From Euperipatoides rowelli (Eukaryota; Onychophora; Udeonychophora; Euonychophora; Peripatopsidae), in assembly GCA_003024985.2 (NCBI GenBank), contig PXIH01S0021087.1: a stretch of DNA of 14,366 nt. One strand, given 5' to 3'. The translations under genes were made by a program, and so were the position numbers. The notes below the pieces were generated by a model. It had not been told where the DNA came from and made no database searches. It was given only the letters and a program-made list of their open reading frames with translations. Below, in pieces: positions 1 to 9,151 of the stretch. Positions within the stretch are counted from its first letter, which is position 1. Each line of letters opens with the position of its first letter.

Positions 1-19
1 TGGCGATTGAGAATCGCCA
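1..19. repeat. Short perfect hairpin at the window edge
   Basis: TGGCGATT and AATCGCCA form 8-bp arms around a GAG loop. It is too short to assign, and adjoins the LINE fragment. Confidence 0.4.
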
Positions 20-38
20 TTTGAGTGGAAAAGGTTAA

Positions 39-372
39 TGGGATTTTAAAATCTGGAAAAAGAGTAGAGTGAAGTTGCTACATAAAGGCCAAAATAAATC
101 TAAACTTGATAATAATGATAGACCAATTATTATTATTATGCAGTAACTAATTTAGGTAAATTATTTACAGCAACCCTCAATGACAAGTTAGATAGAATAG
201 AAAAAAATAATATTTTGGAGGCATTTCAAAATGGTTTTAGGAAAGTTAGAAGGGTAACAGGTAATGTCTTTATTTTAAACAATATTAAAATGGCATATTA
301 AAACAAGAGGCAAGTTTGGCCTATTTAATATCAAAAGACTGTATTTACCCAATGCAATATATATTTAAAGCT
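39..372 (+). mobile_element. Decayed non-LTR retrotransposon (LINE) reverse-transcriptase fragment
   Basis: Translation on the plus strand gives a recognisable start of a LINE reverse-transcriptase domain spread over three frames. Bases 54-134 read WKKSRVKLLHKGQNKSNLD and then DRPII. After a frameshift, 146-298 reads NLGKLFTATLNDKLDRI, then LEAFQNGFRKVRR and NVFILNNI. After a second shift near 295, KQEASLAYLISKD follows. The order of basic KLLHKG, D/NxRPI, LGKLF, QxGFRK and FILNNI blocks matches the fingers portion (motifs 1-2 and the start of the palm) of many non-LTR reverse transcriptases. The catalytic YADD box is absent and nothing beyond about 390 continues the match, so this is a dead, truncated fragment. 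The family is not resolved. It lies antisense to the Par-1/MARK gene, presumably in an intron or its flank. Confidence 0.72.
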
Positions 373-925
373 TCAAACAAAAGCCACAAGTAGTTGTCAA
401 ACACATCGGCGACTGATAAATATGATCTCTCCTTTAATTAATAGATTGAAGAAATAAACATTAATTGGATACAAACCCTTGTGAATATTTCTCAATCAAA
501 AGGAGATAACTTTTTTTGCAAATAAAACATTTCAATCAATATACTGAAATGTTAAATCATTCATCAATTTGTTCTGCAATGTTTAATATAGTGAAAAATA
601 AAAGGAATTAATTTTATGATGTTCTGGAGATTTTTGATTTTTTGATCTGGAAAGTTTTCAATGAAAATTTTCACCGTTAAATTTGTTTTCTTCTATATTA
701 AATCTGCTAAGTTGTGAAATATCTTCGCACTAAGACTTACTTTCTATATTTACAAATTGGATTCCTAACAACGCTAATCTACATTCAACTTCATGTGTGT
801 GTGTATAGCGACAAGCTTTTTCCTTGAATTTGTTACCAAACTACTGTACATTGTGTTTGTTTCTGACTCCTCTTTTTACTGTATTTCTAAACTATCTACA
901 TGTTTGCATATGGACACTTTATCAG
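373..925. other. AT-rich non-coding stretch
   Basis: I see no supported feature here apart from a short TG run (795-804). The minus-strand frame below 926 stays partly open to about 800 (for example SICKHVDSLEIQ before a stop), so the patch annotated at 926-1401 could extend leftward. Confidence 0.5.
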
Positions 926-1401
926 CTACTCTGCCAATTTATTCAAACCTAAATTAAACATAAATATGTGTCTGCCATCTTGTTTTCCATGATATTTGTT
1001 ATTTTTACTTAATACTCTAGGGGCAAGCCTTTTCATTTTATCCAATAATCCATCAGATGATAAATTTCTAATTGTTGACCAAATTTTATGCAGCAGCAAA
1101 AGTCAGGGAGGTATTATATAGCTGTATATTTGTCATTCTGCTTTGTTTTGATTCGGCTGGAGGCCCTAAAATTTTTTGTCAGTAGGTCAGTTCTGATTTG
1201 GTTTGAGCCAACATTGTCATCCCTTTGGAGTTCATCAACTGCATCAAACTAGACAATGTAGTCAAGAATAATCTCTCAACTGTGGAACCAGTAAAATTTC
1301 CGTTGCCGAGTAAAATGCAGCCTAAATTCTTTTTCATTATTTTTCTCACAAGTGCACTTATCTTTGACTACGTCATTCCATTTATGCAGAATCATATATA
1401 A
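926..1401 (-). pseudogene. Unassigned ORF-like patch, possibly a decayed element
   Basis: On the minus strand, 1401-1114 is one frame of 95 codons with only two stops (TGA at 1276-1278, TAG at 1249-1251). It contains KDKCTCEKNN, EFRLHFTRQRKFYW and DAVDELQRDD. A second frame from about 1102 to the TAG at 926-928 has about 55 open codons, including LLDKMKRLAPRVL and KYHGKQDGRHIFMFN. The sequence at 1140-1330 is visibly richer in GC than its surroundings, and the residue mix is less Lys/Asn/Ile-dominated than random AT-rich translation. I do not recognise a family. Open runs this long also arise by chance in about 28 kb of six-frame sequence, so coding origin is unproven. A decayed transposon protein is the simplest reading. 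Confidence 0.28.
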
Positions 1402-3216
1402 TTAAATGGCACCCCACCTGGCCTACTTAATCCAGTAATTACATGTTTAAGTTCTGCCATAATGCTATAAGGTCAAATTATGACAGAATAGCCCAAAGTC
1501 AGAATTATTAAACAATTATTAGGTAGGAAGGCATTTATTTTTATATAGTTTCTGCATAAACTATTATTGTACATATTCAGTAATGGGTTACAGGCTATCG
1601 TCACATTCCCCTTCATTTCTAATATGGTGTGCTAAGATTTAAAAAAAAAAAAGTGAAAAAGCAATCGTATTTTTTTTTCTACATAAAACTTATTTTCTAT
1701 CATTTAAAACAAATGGACTTTTTAATTAATATTAAATGATGCAGATTTTCACAGTTTACTGTTTATTTTATATTTCTTTTTCCTCAATTAAAAGCAATTT
1801 GAACCTTGTATTTAAGGTATTATTATTTAAATACTGTTATACTACCACATAGCAATATTAATTTGGTTACAATAAGATTAGTTCCATATAAACTACAGTA
1901 GTTATCTAATGTGCTAAAATTATGTCAATTGCTATTCAGTCATCTTCCGAAAGTGATTGGGGTGAAATTGTCCACAACATTTTTCTATAATGCCTTAAAA
2001 GGGTATGATTTTAAGATGGTTAAATGTTAAGATCTGTCCATAAGCTTGTGGCTATGCAACTATACTACAGAAAACATAAATAAGCCTATTTTTCTCATGT
2101 GCTAAAAAAAAAACAAGATGTGTGCACCACTCACATCTTATAAATTGGAAGTTTGACAACTTTTGATTGTATCTGGGTTTTTTTTTATGTAATTATTACT
2201 GCTATAAATAATGTTTTTGCTTTAATATTACTAGAATCATTCAAAATCATCTAAAATGCTGTAAACATTGTATGTGTTCTTGTGATTATAATCAGGTTCC
2301 ATTTGTAAAATGACAATTTTTACTGAGACGTTCGCTGACATGACTGACTGCGTTCCTAAAGTAGTTCCAAAATAAATTTTAAAAATCATGTGACTTCAAA
2401 ATGTCTATAAAAAGAATTTGGAAAATTTTTTTTTTTTTAAAGTGTAAAAATTTATCTGTAATTAAAATCATGCATAACAGTCAAAAGCAAGTGTGGCATT
2501 AAAGAAATTAATAGCTACACAGCCAATATGAATAAAACTAGAGGGAAGGGGGGCGGGGATGTATTTTTCTAGCATGTCATAGCCAAGACAAGGCATGGAT
2601 ATATTTTTTTTTAAGGGTTACTAATAATATTTAAATAAATAAAAAGCTCTTGTGCTAAGAATACATTCAGAACTCTCATAATCTCATTAAAAAAAAAATA
2701 CATCCTATGTTTAAAAATTTTACCCAAGACGCTGTGGCACACCCCCTGGCCGACATTATACAGACACTTATGGACTTAATATTCATAAAAATGGTCTTTA
2801 GGGTGTTATCAATTAACATGATTAAATTCACTTTCATATGCCAAAATTAGGGGTTTCAAACATCAGAAGAAAATACAAAAAAGAAATGCATGGTGATGCT
2901 GCCTACAAACAACCATTGTAATAATATAATAGACACAGACATACAAGCATTAATCCTGAACTTGAACTTAAAACACCTCATTCGGACTTACAACAATTAA
3001 GTTTTCTCATTTAATTTTCCCTTTTCATCTCTCAAAGCTTTGTACACATAACGTTCTTTTATTTTAATACATATTCTATAAATTTAATTTAAGGGGTACA
3101 CATAATGACCAGATAGTAAGGAAAAAGTATTTCTAAAACTATTTCTGGATTTTTATATATAATGTAGAATTTGACGACCAACATTTACATCTGTCTGCAA
3201 ATTTAATCTAAATTTC
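1402..3216. other. AT-rich non-coding stretch
   Basis: This is mostly A/T homopolymer-rich sequence. Slightly GC-richer islands lie at 2325-2360, 2540-2600 (a G-rich run, GGGAAGGGGGGCGGGG, near 2543-2558) and 2728-2765. None has a recognisable protein, RNA or repeat identity. A minus-strand run at about 3003-3060 reads RYVYKALRDEKGKLNEKT and then a stop, but it lacks a convincing acceptor, so I do not call it. Confidence 0.5.
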
Positions 3217-3543
3217 CAAAACTGGGGACATGTCACTTTTTATTAGCAAAAATCTAAGAACAAATTTATAGATTTTAGTTACCATAAAGCTTTATTTTTG
3301 GTTATTTTCATTTTTCATAATATTTACATCTCGTTTTCACTACATTTTATTTGTTTTGAAGAAAACCAGATCGTATACGATCGGATTTCTTTCCAGAAAC
3401 ACATTTTTAGAATCTCGTAATGGCCAAAAAAGTCTNGTCAAACAGTTCTGTTCTCNCAGGGAGCTATTATTATACACTAGGGCATTCTGGGTAAGATCGC
3501 CATTTTTCTTTTTTTTTTAGTATACAATTATTGTTTTGAATAA

Positions 3544-3586
3544 TTTTTTTTTTTTTTTTTTTTTTGGGGGGGGGGGGGGCGGGGGG
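3544..3586. repeat. T22-G14-C-G6 homopolymer tract
   Basis: A run of 22 T (3544-3565) runs directly into 14 G (3566-3579), then C and 6 G. This is a likely sequencing or assembly problem spot. The G run could form a quadruplex structure, but nothing shows function. Confidence 0.7.
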
Positions 3587-3740
3587 TTGGAAAAGGGATA
3601 ATTTCTAGTGTTTCTGGAACAGACAATTTTATTGTGTGTGTTAAAAATTTATTTTATTTTATTTAATAAATAAATAAATAGCATTTTTACTTCATTTTGC
3701 CCGCTAAAAGTAAATGCAGACGATCACAAACACCTCTAAA

Positions 3741-3852
3741 AATAGTGAAATTAAATAATATTTAAGGGATCTTGAAGGATGAAGGGGTTATATTCTAGAA
3801 TATATACCCTTCATCCTTCAAGATCCCCAAAATATCATTTAATTTCTCCATT
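3741..3852. repeat. Inner palindrome of the foldback (56-bp arms, no loop)
   Basis: The arms 3741-3796 and 3797-3852 are complementary with a few mismatches towards the outer ends; the central 40 or so bases are nearly perfect. Cruciform or hairpin formation is expected. The palindrome sits asymmetrically inside the larger outer arms, which suggests a separate insertion. Confidence 0.8.
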
Positions 3853-4178
3853 TAAAAAAAAATGTTTAAATGACATTGGAAATTGAACAAAAGTACCCAG
3901 AATACCCTAGTGTATAATACTAGCTCCCTGCAAGAACAGAACTGTTTGACGAGACCTTTTTGGCCATTACGAGATTCTAAAAATATGTTCCTGGAAATAA
4001 ATCCGACCGTATATGACCTGGTTTTCTTCAAAACGAAGACAATGTAGTGAAAACGAAGTGTAGATATTATGAAAAATGAAAAAAAAATAACCAAAAATAA
4101 AGCTTTCTGGTAAGTAAAACCTATAAATTTGTTAGATTTTTGCTAATAAAAGTGATATGTCCCCCCAAAACTTGCTAA

Positions 4179-4684
4179 GAATAACATTCATTTTAAATAT
4201 ATATATATAATTTTTTTGGTTACATCTATCAATCAAATAATACAAAAGAATTCTTTCTAAAAATATTTTTGAATTTTAATTTAAAAAAATGCTATGAATA
4301 GGCTACAAGTCTGTACATTCATATTTGCATAATATTTTGATATTTACCAATATTTTAGATTAGTTTTTTATTTTGAATCCGAAATATATAAGACTCAGGT
4401 TTTTTAAAAAAAAATAAACATTTAAGTTTCCGTTTTTTTTTTTAAAGGGGTAGGGCATCTGGAATGAAACTTCATTTTAAGGTGTACGTCAATTGTTATA
4501 TTGTTACAATTATTTTATTAATAATTTATGATCTAATATTATTTACTGTATATAATTAATTGTAACAATTAAAAAAAAACCTCTAGTCTAATTTCATGAG
4601 CCAAACCGATCTACTATCATTCGTAATATGGTAGCCCAGTTTTTTTTAGCAGATACGAATACCAGGAATTTTGCATGCTGACAC
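4179..4684. other. AT-rich stretch with a short inverted repeat
   Basis: This contains an AT dinucleotide run (4197-4209) and a perfect 13-bp inverted repeat, ATTGTTACAATTA at 4500-4512 with its complement at 4557-4569, 44 bp apart. That could be a tiny MITE relic. Otherwise there is nothing I can assign. Confidence 0.5.
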
Positions 4685-5355
4685 TACAGTAATTCCTTAA
4701 TTTACACGAGATATGCATTCCTCAGAGACCTCGTGTAAATAGATTTTGCGCAAGTAGATAATAAAAAGTTACTTTAGCGGGGGAGGAGGGGATATGTTCC
4801 ACAGTCATGAAAAAGTCAAAATTTTCTAGCAATAAACAGTATCATTTTGAATTGAATTATTAAAAAAACTTTTAAAATCATGTATAATACTGTGCAAAAA
4901 TTATAAAGTACTGTACAATATACAGTATATACTGTACATTAAAATATTAAATATATATATATATATAGTTTCACCTAATTTAATAAGTTTTTGAACAAAA
5001 AATAAATTTTCTTTTTTTTTTCATTAGAGAAAAATGTTCTTCTTTAAAACATTTTTATGCAGAAAAGGGAAATAAACTGTGATTTTAATATTCTAACACA
5101 TGAAGATTAGTGACATATGCCAAATTTCTTACAGAAAACCGATGTTATCAGAACTGACACCCAAATTAAAATAATAAAACAGACATAAGTTCAATAAAAT
5201 TTTTCAAAAGTTAAATCTACAGTAGGCTAATTCAATAATTATTTTTTTAACTGTGCATTAATTGTACATTTAGCATTTACAAGATTGTGTAAAATCTCCT
5301 GGGACTTATTTTAACTAGAGTATCACTGAAACCAAATAATTGAGGAATTATGGTA
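4685..5355. mobile_element. Candidate pogo/Tigger-like non-autonomous DNA transposon
   Basis: The left end reads TACAGTAATTCCTTAATTTA from 4685. The minus strand at the right end, from 5355 inward, reads TACCATAATTCCTCAATTAT. These agree at about 15 of 20 positions and are bounded by TA, the target used by Tc1/mariner/pogo elements. The left end continues with a perfect 11-bp stem, ATTTACACGAG (4700-4710) and CTCGTGTAAAT (4730-4740), then TTTTGCGCAAGTAGA, a layout familiar from Tigger termini. There is no transposase inside, so it would be a MITE of about 670 bp. It contains the first copy of the 86-bp repeat and an AT run (4951-4967). The left end is more convincing than the pairing of the two ends. 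Confidence 0.45.
5095..5180 (+). repeat. 86-bp dispersed direct repeat, copy 1
   Basis: This matches 7996-8081 in the same orientation with three mismatches over 86 bp; it includes GATTAGTGACATATGCCAAA. High identity between copies 2.9 kb apart indicates two insertions of one repeat family or a segmental duplication. It lies inside the candidate pogo-like element. Confidence 0.9.
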
Positions 5356-5419
5356 TATTCAAATAGAAAAAATAAAAATATGATTCTAAATACATATAAT
5401 TCAGAAGGGGGGGGGGGGG

Positions 5420-5484
5420 AGATCATCTACCAAAAAACTCGTTATGATCGACCAGTAGATCACGAGACTCATTGTGCGCCCCTG
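5420..5484 (-). mobile_element. hAT-like transposon terminus
   Basis: Read on the minus strand from 5484, the sequence starts CAGGGGCGCACAATGAG and continues GATCTACTGGTCGATC. CAGGGGTNGNCAA-type termini followed by GATC/CTAC-rich subterminal sequence are typical of non-autonomous hAT elements. It stops inward at a G13 run (5407-5419). I found no partner end or 8-bp target duplication, so only one end is claimed. Confidence 0.45.
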
Positions 5485-6085
5485 TAATATAGCATGCTAA
5501 GTATTAAAGAACAGATAATCACAGTTTGTAATCTCTAGATTCTCATAGTTGATCAAATAAAAGCAAGCAGGAATGGCTGCCAATTCAAAATATATAGGAA
5601 CAAAAATTTTGTACAGAAGCACTAAAAGATGTATTTTCTGTGGAATATTTATTTTGTAAATCTATTTTTAAAAAATCTATTACCGTATTTAAATTTGATG
5701 TATAAATAATGGTACAGATATAAAGCTAACAATGAACTGCTTTATATTTTTTTGAATGCAAGAAAAGGCTTCCAAGAAAAAAGGTCCATTGTCCCAATTT
5801 TTTTTAAAAAAAAAAACAAGTTATAATGAATTTTAAACAATAAGTATATGATTGCAAACGACTTATCGCATATCTTGTACTCGGCTTGAAAATGTGTGTC
5901 TCTCAATGCATAATTTGATAATAAAAACAAATACTGTGACTAAGACAGATATAAATATACTATGAATATCTTTAATCCTTAAACAAACACGGTTAATAAT
6001 TGGAATTGAAAAAAACCATACATGAGAATAAGGTTTATAATTTAGATTAAAGAACAAGATTAGTTGCAGCATTAAAGGAAACATA
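5485..6085. other. AT-rich stretch, no assigned feature
   Basis: There are A/T runs around 5790-5820. Minus-strand open frames of 62 and 73 codons overlap here. They are rich in Phe, Ile and Leu as expected of AT-rich DNA, with no recognisable motif, and are not called. Confidence 0.5.
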
Positions 6086-6134
6086 ATTAGTAGCCTACTT
6101 ATTAGAAAACTGCCAGCATTAAATAATCTGGCAA
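6086..6134 (+). repeat. 49-bp dispersed direct repeat, copy 1
   Basis: It is identical over 49 bp to 12971-13019, and both copies are followed by a diverged AATTAAATAAA-type tail. It contains the stem TGCCAG...CTGGCA. It lies 91 bp downstream of the 6225 splice donor on the gene strand. Confidence 0.9.
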
Positions 6135-6224
6135 AAAAATTAAATAAAAGTTACAGCTAAAGCAACCTCCACCACACCATAAAAAAAAAGTAACCAACCA
6201 TATCAGGGAAGGAATTAGACTTAC

Positions 6225-6368
6225 CGCAAATCAAGAGGGGTTTGCCCCTCTAACGGTGGCAATTCTACTCGCCCTGTATGAGACACAGAATGGGACTTGA
6301 CGTGCCCCTTAGGTCGGGTGGACTGCTGCTCAGTTGGAGTACTACTAGATCCTAGCGCACTGGTATTG
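6225..6368 (-). CDS. Par-1/MARK kinase, next spacer exon (partial gene)
   Basis: This is the next recognisable exon of the Par-1/MARK gene, 144 nt long. It starts after acceptor ATTTTCAG (ending at 6369) and ends at donor CG|GTAAGT (intron from 6224). It takes one base to complete the Ser codon split with the 9152-9467 exon, carries 47 whole codons and leaves two bases (CG, so Arg in any case), so both its junctions are phase 2. The peptide begins NTSALGSSSTPTEQQ, is Ser/Thr-rich, and continues with RPKGHVKSHSVS. That segment resembles the RPRHQKSMS segment of vertebrate MARK spacers; the comparison is from memory, not a search. GC content is plainly above the flanks. Skipping it would keep the reading frame, because 144 is a multiple of three, so alternative use is possible. 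The following exons, which should lead to the KA1 membrane-binding domain, were not found in the 6.2 kb to the left. Confidence 0.82.
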
Positions 6369-6401
6369 CTGAAAATTGTAAAGGATGGAAAGTGATGCTA
6401 A

Positions 6402-6441
6402 CAGTGGTTCCCAAAGATTAAAGGAGACTGGGGAGGGTTGA
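6402..6441 (+). mobile_element. Possible hAT-like 5' end
   Basis: CAGTGGTTCCCAAAG at 6402-6416 resembles the CAGTGGTTCCCAA end common in hAT elements. It is followed by AGACTGGGGAGGGTTGA (6425-6441), whose exact complement lies at 7147-7163. No matching outer terminus was found on the far side, so the element is incomplete or the resemblance is chance. Confidence 0.35.
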
Positions 6442-7146
6442 AACACTGGGAGGCTTGAGAGTTTGATTTTAGATTTGGTTCATCTAAAAAGCTCTTTGAC
6501 AGAAAACCTTAAAGTATTTTGTTTTGCCACGAATACAGATATAGATTTAGAAAAAAAAAAAAACTGATTAGAAGCAGGATTAAAGACACTTTTTCTGGGT
6601 CTGAATTTTGATGATAGATTCATGAACCTATCAATGCGTTAAGCAAGTTCTTAGTCAAGAGTTTGAAACGACACTAGTCTCCCATATTCATGCCACCCTA
6701 ATCCTGTCTAAACTTAGTCAAACCTTTAAACACACATTTTAATCTTAATTGTGCAGTTCTTCAAAGTTTAAATGGAATTAACAGGCAAGTACAGTAGACT
6801 TGATATGCCTAAAGTAAACCTCTCTAAAATATCTTTCTAGTTGCCATTTTTATTGAAGACTACATTGTAATCTCATTTTAATTTAATCTCTTATAAAGTT
6901 AACAATGCAATAGTTCAGGTTTTATTACATTTAAATGTGTATTAAAGCCACCTGATGTGCTTCAACTCACACTTATATTAATTCTTGAGACAAATTGCAT
7001 TGTCATTCTTAATATCTCTTTCAGAAATAAAATCTGAGATGCAAAGTTTGCGTAAATGTTCCCAAGATAATCCTGCCTACACAAAACCAAGTACATGAAC
7101 CTTTTCTGGTCACCTAGCTTAGAGGAATGGCATGAAGTTTAAAATC

Positions 7147-7163
7147 TCAACCCTCCCCAGTCT
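7147..7163. repeat. 17-bp inverted partner of 6425-6441
   Basis: TCAACCCTCCCCAGTCT is the exact reverse complement of 6425-6441, about 700 bp away. A perfect GC-rich 17-mer in such AT-rich DNA is unlikely by chance and may bracket a degraded element. Confidence 0.7.
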
Positions 7164-7995
7164 TTCCTCCCTATTATTTTTAACTATTATTATTTTTTTC
7201 TTCTTTAAAATAACTAATCACAGTGTCAACATGTGTAAACTATAAATTCCATCCAGAAGATTAGTACAATACATTTCATATAATGTACATACTGTATATT
7301 ACATAAGCAGCCCATAATATACAAGTGATTTTCTTTCATTGTATAAAAATGTATAAATTTGTAAAATATATTAATCTTTCAATGTTATGTACAATATACT
7401 GTATATTATTTATACTCATATAGGATATTTATAAATAGATGATGTATATACAATATTCATTTCTACCAGTATTTATAAGCTTTTCTACAGAATACTCTGT
7501 ACTGTGTTTAATTAATGCATTTTAATTTAATCTGTGATGAAATAAACTGCAAATGGGGGAAAGTTGTCAAACAATGTTTGAGTTTTGTTTTATTGATTTT
7601 GAATTTGTTTTCCACTCTTAAGCTACCAACAGGGTTTAATATACTCCTTCTCATTTAAATTAATTCTTGGAACAAGAATAAATCTTTCAGAAATAACGAC
7701 AATTGAAATTAATCTAATACTAATATCTAAAAATGCTCTCACAACCAAGACAATTCCAAGCATCTAAAATAAAGTTAACGGTGTAACTTTGCTTTTAATG
7801 TTAAAAGCGGGGAAAGGGAAAACACCATCAAGTTGTAAATAATTTGCCAAGATTAGGGTGAAAGACCAACTACTGTATGTATAGATAAAAATAAGATAAT
7901 TTAGGCAAAGACCAATAAAAATTAAATAAACCATAACAGAGCTCTCTGAAACAATTTAAATTCAGCACAAAAATGTTAACTTCAAAGGAAGAAGG

Positions 7996-8081
7996 AACAC
8001 ATGAAGATTAGTGACATATGCCAAATTTCTTACAGAAAACTGATATTATCAGAACCGACACCCAAATTAAAATAATAAAAC
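7996..8081 (+). repeat. 86-bp dispersed direct repeat, copy 2
   Basis: This is the second copy of the repeat at 5095-5180. After a gap of about 20 bp, CAGACAAAAGT (8103-8113) weakly resumes the similarity to CAGACATAAGT after copy 1, so the homologous unit may be longer with an indel. Confidence 0.9.
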
Positions 8082-8191
8082 TAATGAGTTAGCAGCTCAC
8101 AACAGACAAAAGTATACAGAAGAGTATTATAAAATCTCAAGTTAATACAAAGATTAGACGAGAAAGAGACGGCAAGGAAATGCATGCTGGA

Positions 8192-8213
8192 TTTTTTTTT
8201 TTTTTTTTTTTTT
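8192..8213. repeat. T22 homopolymer
   Basis: Read on the minus strand this is a poly(A) run following the 8251-8304 segment. It could be a retroposon tail or a simple repeat. Confidence 0.7.
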
Positions 8214-8250
8214 GGTAGTTTGTTGTACAAAGTTCAAACCCTCCACTTAC

Positions 8251-8304
8251 AAGATCTTGCTTGCCAAAGTGGTCACTTGATGAACTGCAAAAGGAGGTCG
8301 CCAT
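8251..8304 (-). CDS. Candidate 54-nt cassette exon of the Par-1/MARK gene
   Basis: This short segment sits in the intron between the two clear exons. It is preceded by a pyrimidine-rich acceptor (CTCATTCTTTTGTAG, ending at 8305) and followed by a strong donor (CTT|GTAAGTGG, intron from 8250). The length is 54 nt, a multiple of three. Read in the phase imposed by the neighbours (AG before, C after), it has no stop and would insert 18 residues, RWRPPFAVHQVTTLASKI, followed by Phe from the split codon. Its GC content, near half, is well above the intron background. MARK spacers are known to be alternatively spliced, which makes a cassette plausible, but I do not recognise the peptide. A rival reading is a retroposed fragment: on the minus strand a run of 20-odd A (8192-8213) follows shortly after it, and GGGTTTGAACT just downstream loosely resembles a tRNA-type B box. 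Transcript data would decide. Confidence 0.33.
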
Positions 8305-9151
8305 CTACAAAAGAATGAGCCATCAGTGACTGTTTGGCGACTTTACAAACAAATAAACTAAAATTAAAAATAACGGCCGACATTAGATACAGAATGAGAA
8401 GGGAGTATTACACCACCGAAGACGCAATAAAAATGATATGACAAATGAGGGGGAAAATATGGAAACACGAAAGGAAATATGAATGTTAAAGTTTTACAAA
8501 AAAAAAAAAAAAAAGGGTTTTAAAAAAATATTTATAATAAACCTTTAATTGGTTCACACCTCAAGGGTTAGTACAAAATTAAATGGCAAGGTGACTTTCG
8601 CATTTAAAAAAATCCACACACACTTTAAAAAAGGATTAGTTTATAAGTAAGAAAAACAATAGAGCAAAAGATGAGTGAGAAAGAGAGAGAGAGACAGTCA
8701 GCAGAAAGAAAAACCAATGGGGAAAAAATCTATTATCTTCTTTCATTTAAAGGATGGTTAATAGAAAAATCCATGCATTTTTGATTCAAAACATATTAGA
8801 AAAATAGATATATTAGTTGGGTGGCAGCAAGGCTAAATTATGAAGAATAATGAGCAAGGGCTGATTAAGTTACATGCAGTAGTCAAATGTGTGATGTTGA
8901 TGTAATTCAAATAGATTTCAAAACATTAAAATAAAAATAAACAAACATTGATTGTCTACTAAATTTTAACCTTTTGTTTATATTATTATTTTTATATCAA
9001 AAGCATTTCAAACAAACAAAGCAAAAAAATTAAAAAAAAACTATTCATGGTTGGACAATGTTATTTTTAGCACAATGTTATATTTGCTTGCTTGTTTGTT
9101 GCTGACCAAGCAGCCTAACCCTAGTTAGCAATCCAAACAGTAAACTCTTAC

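Larger units (their letters stand above)
3217..4175. repeat. Large nested foldback element
   Basis: Two inverted repeats are nested. The outer arms are 3217-3493 and 3894-4175, about 280 bp each. They share long near-identical blocks such as TAAAGCTTTATTTTTGGTTA, the pair around ATTACGAGATTCTAAAAA, and GGGAGCTATTATTATACACT against its slightly diverged partner. The inner arms are 3741-3796 and 3797-3852 (56 bp each), meeting at TTCT|AGAA and containing AGGGATCTTGAAGGATGAAG. Between the left outer and inner arms sits about 250 bp with no right-hand partner, including the T22/G14 tract. No transposase is visible. This fits a foldback transposon or a MITE nested in a diverged inverted duplication. 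The open frame at 3852-4094 lies in the right arm and is not treated as a gene. Confidence 0.82.
6369..9151 (-). other. Intron of the Par-1/MARK gene (2783 bp)
   Basis: The two confident exons define this phase-2 intron, with donor GTAAGAG at its 9151 end and acceptor TTTTCAG at its 6369 end. It holds the candidate cassette exon (8251-8304), the second copy of the 86-bp repeat (7996-8081), a hAT-like terminus near 6402, a distant 17-bp inverted repeat (6425-6441 and 7147-7163), a T22 run (8192-8213), a GA-rich microsatellite near 8675-8695, and several TACTGTA-type palindromic words around 7270-7410. The rest (about 6450-7140, 7170-7990 and 8310-9150) is AT-rich, with nothing I can assign. 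Confidence 0.8.

Noticed and set aside
3003-3060. Minus-strand peptide RYVYKALRDEKGKLNEKT with a GTAAGT just downstream
   Set aside because: There is no pyrimidine-rich acceptor, the frame stops before the donor, and the run is short enough to be chance.
3852-4094. 80-codon minus-strand open frame
   Set aside because: It lies within the right part of the foldback, and its Phe/Leu-rich composition reflects A-rich DNA. It contains no motif.
1-6224. Search for the KA1-domain exons of the kinase
   Set aside because: I found no segment resembling the conserved KA1 sequence or the SRSTFH-type motif that precedes it. They probably lie beyond the left edge.
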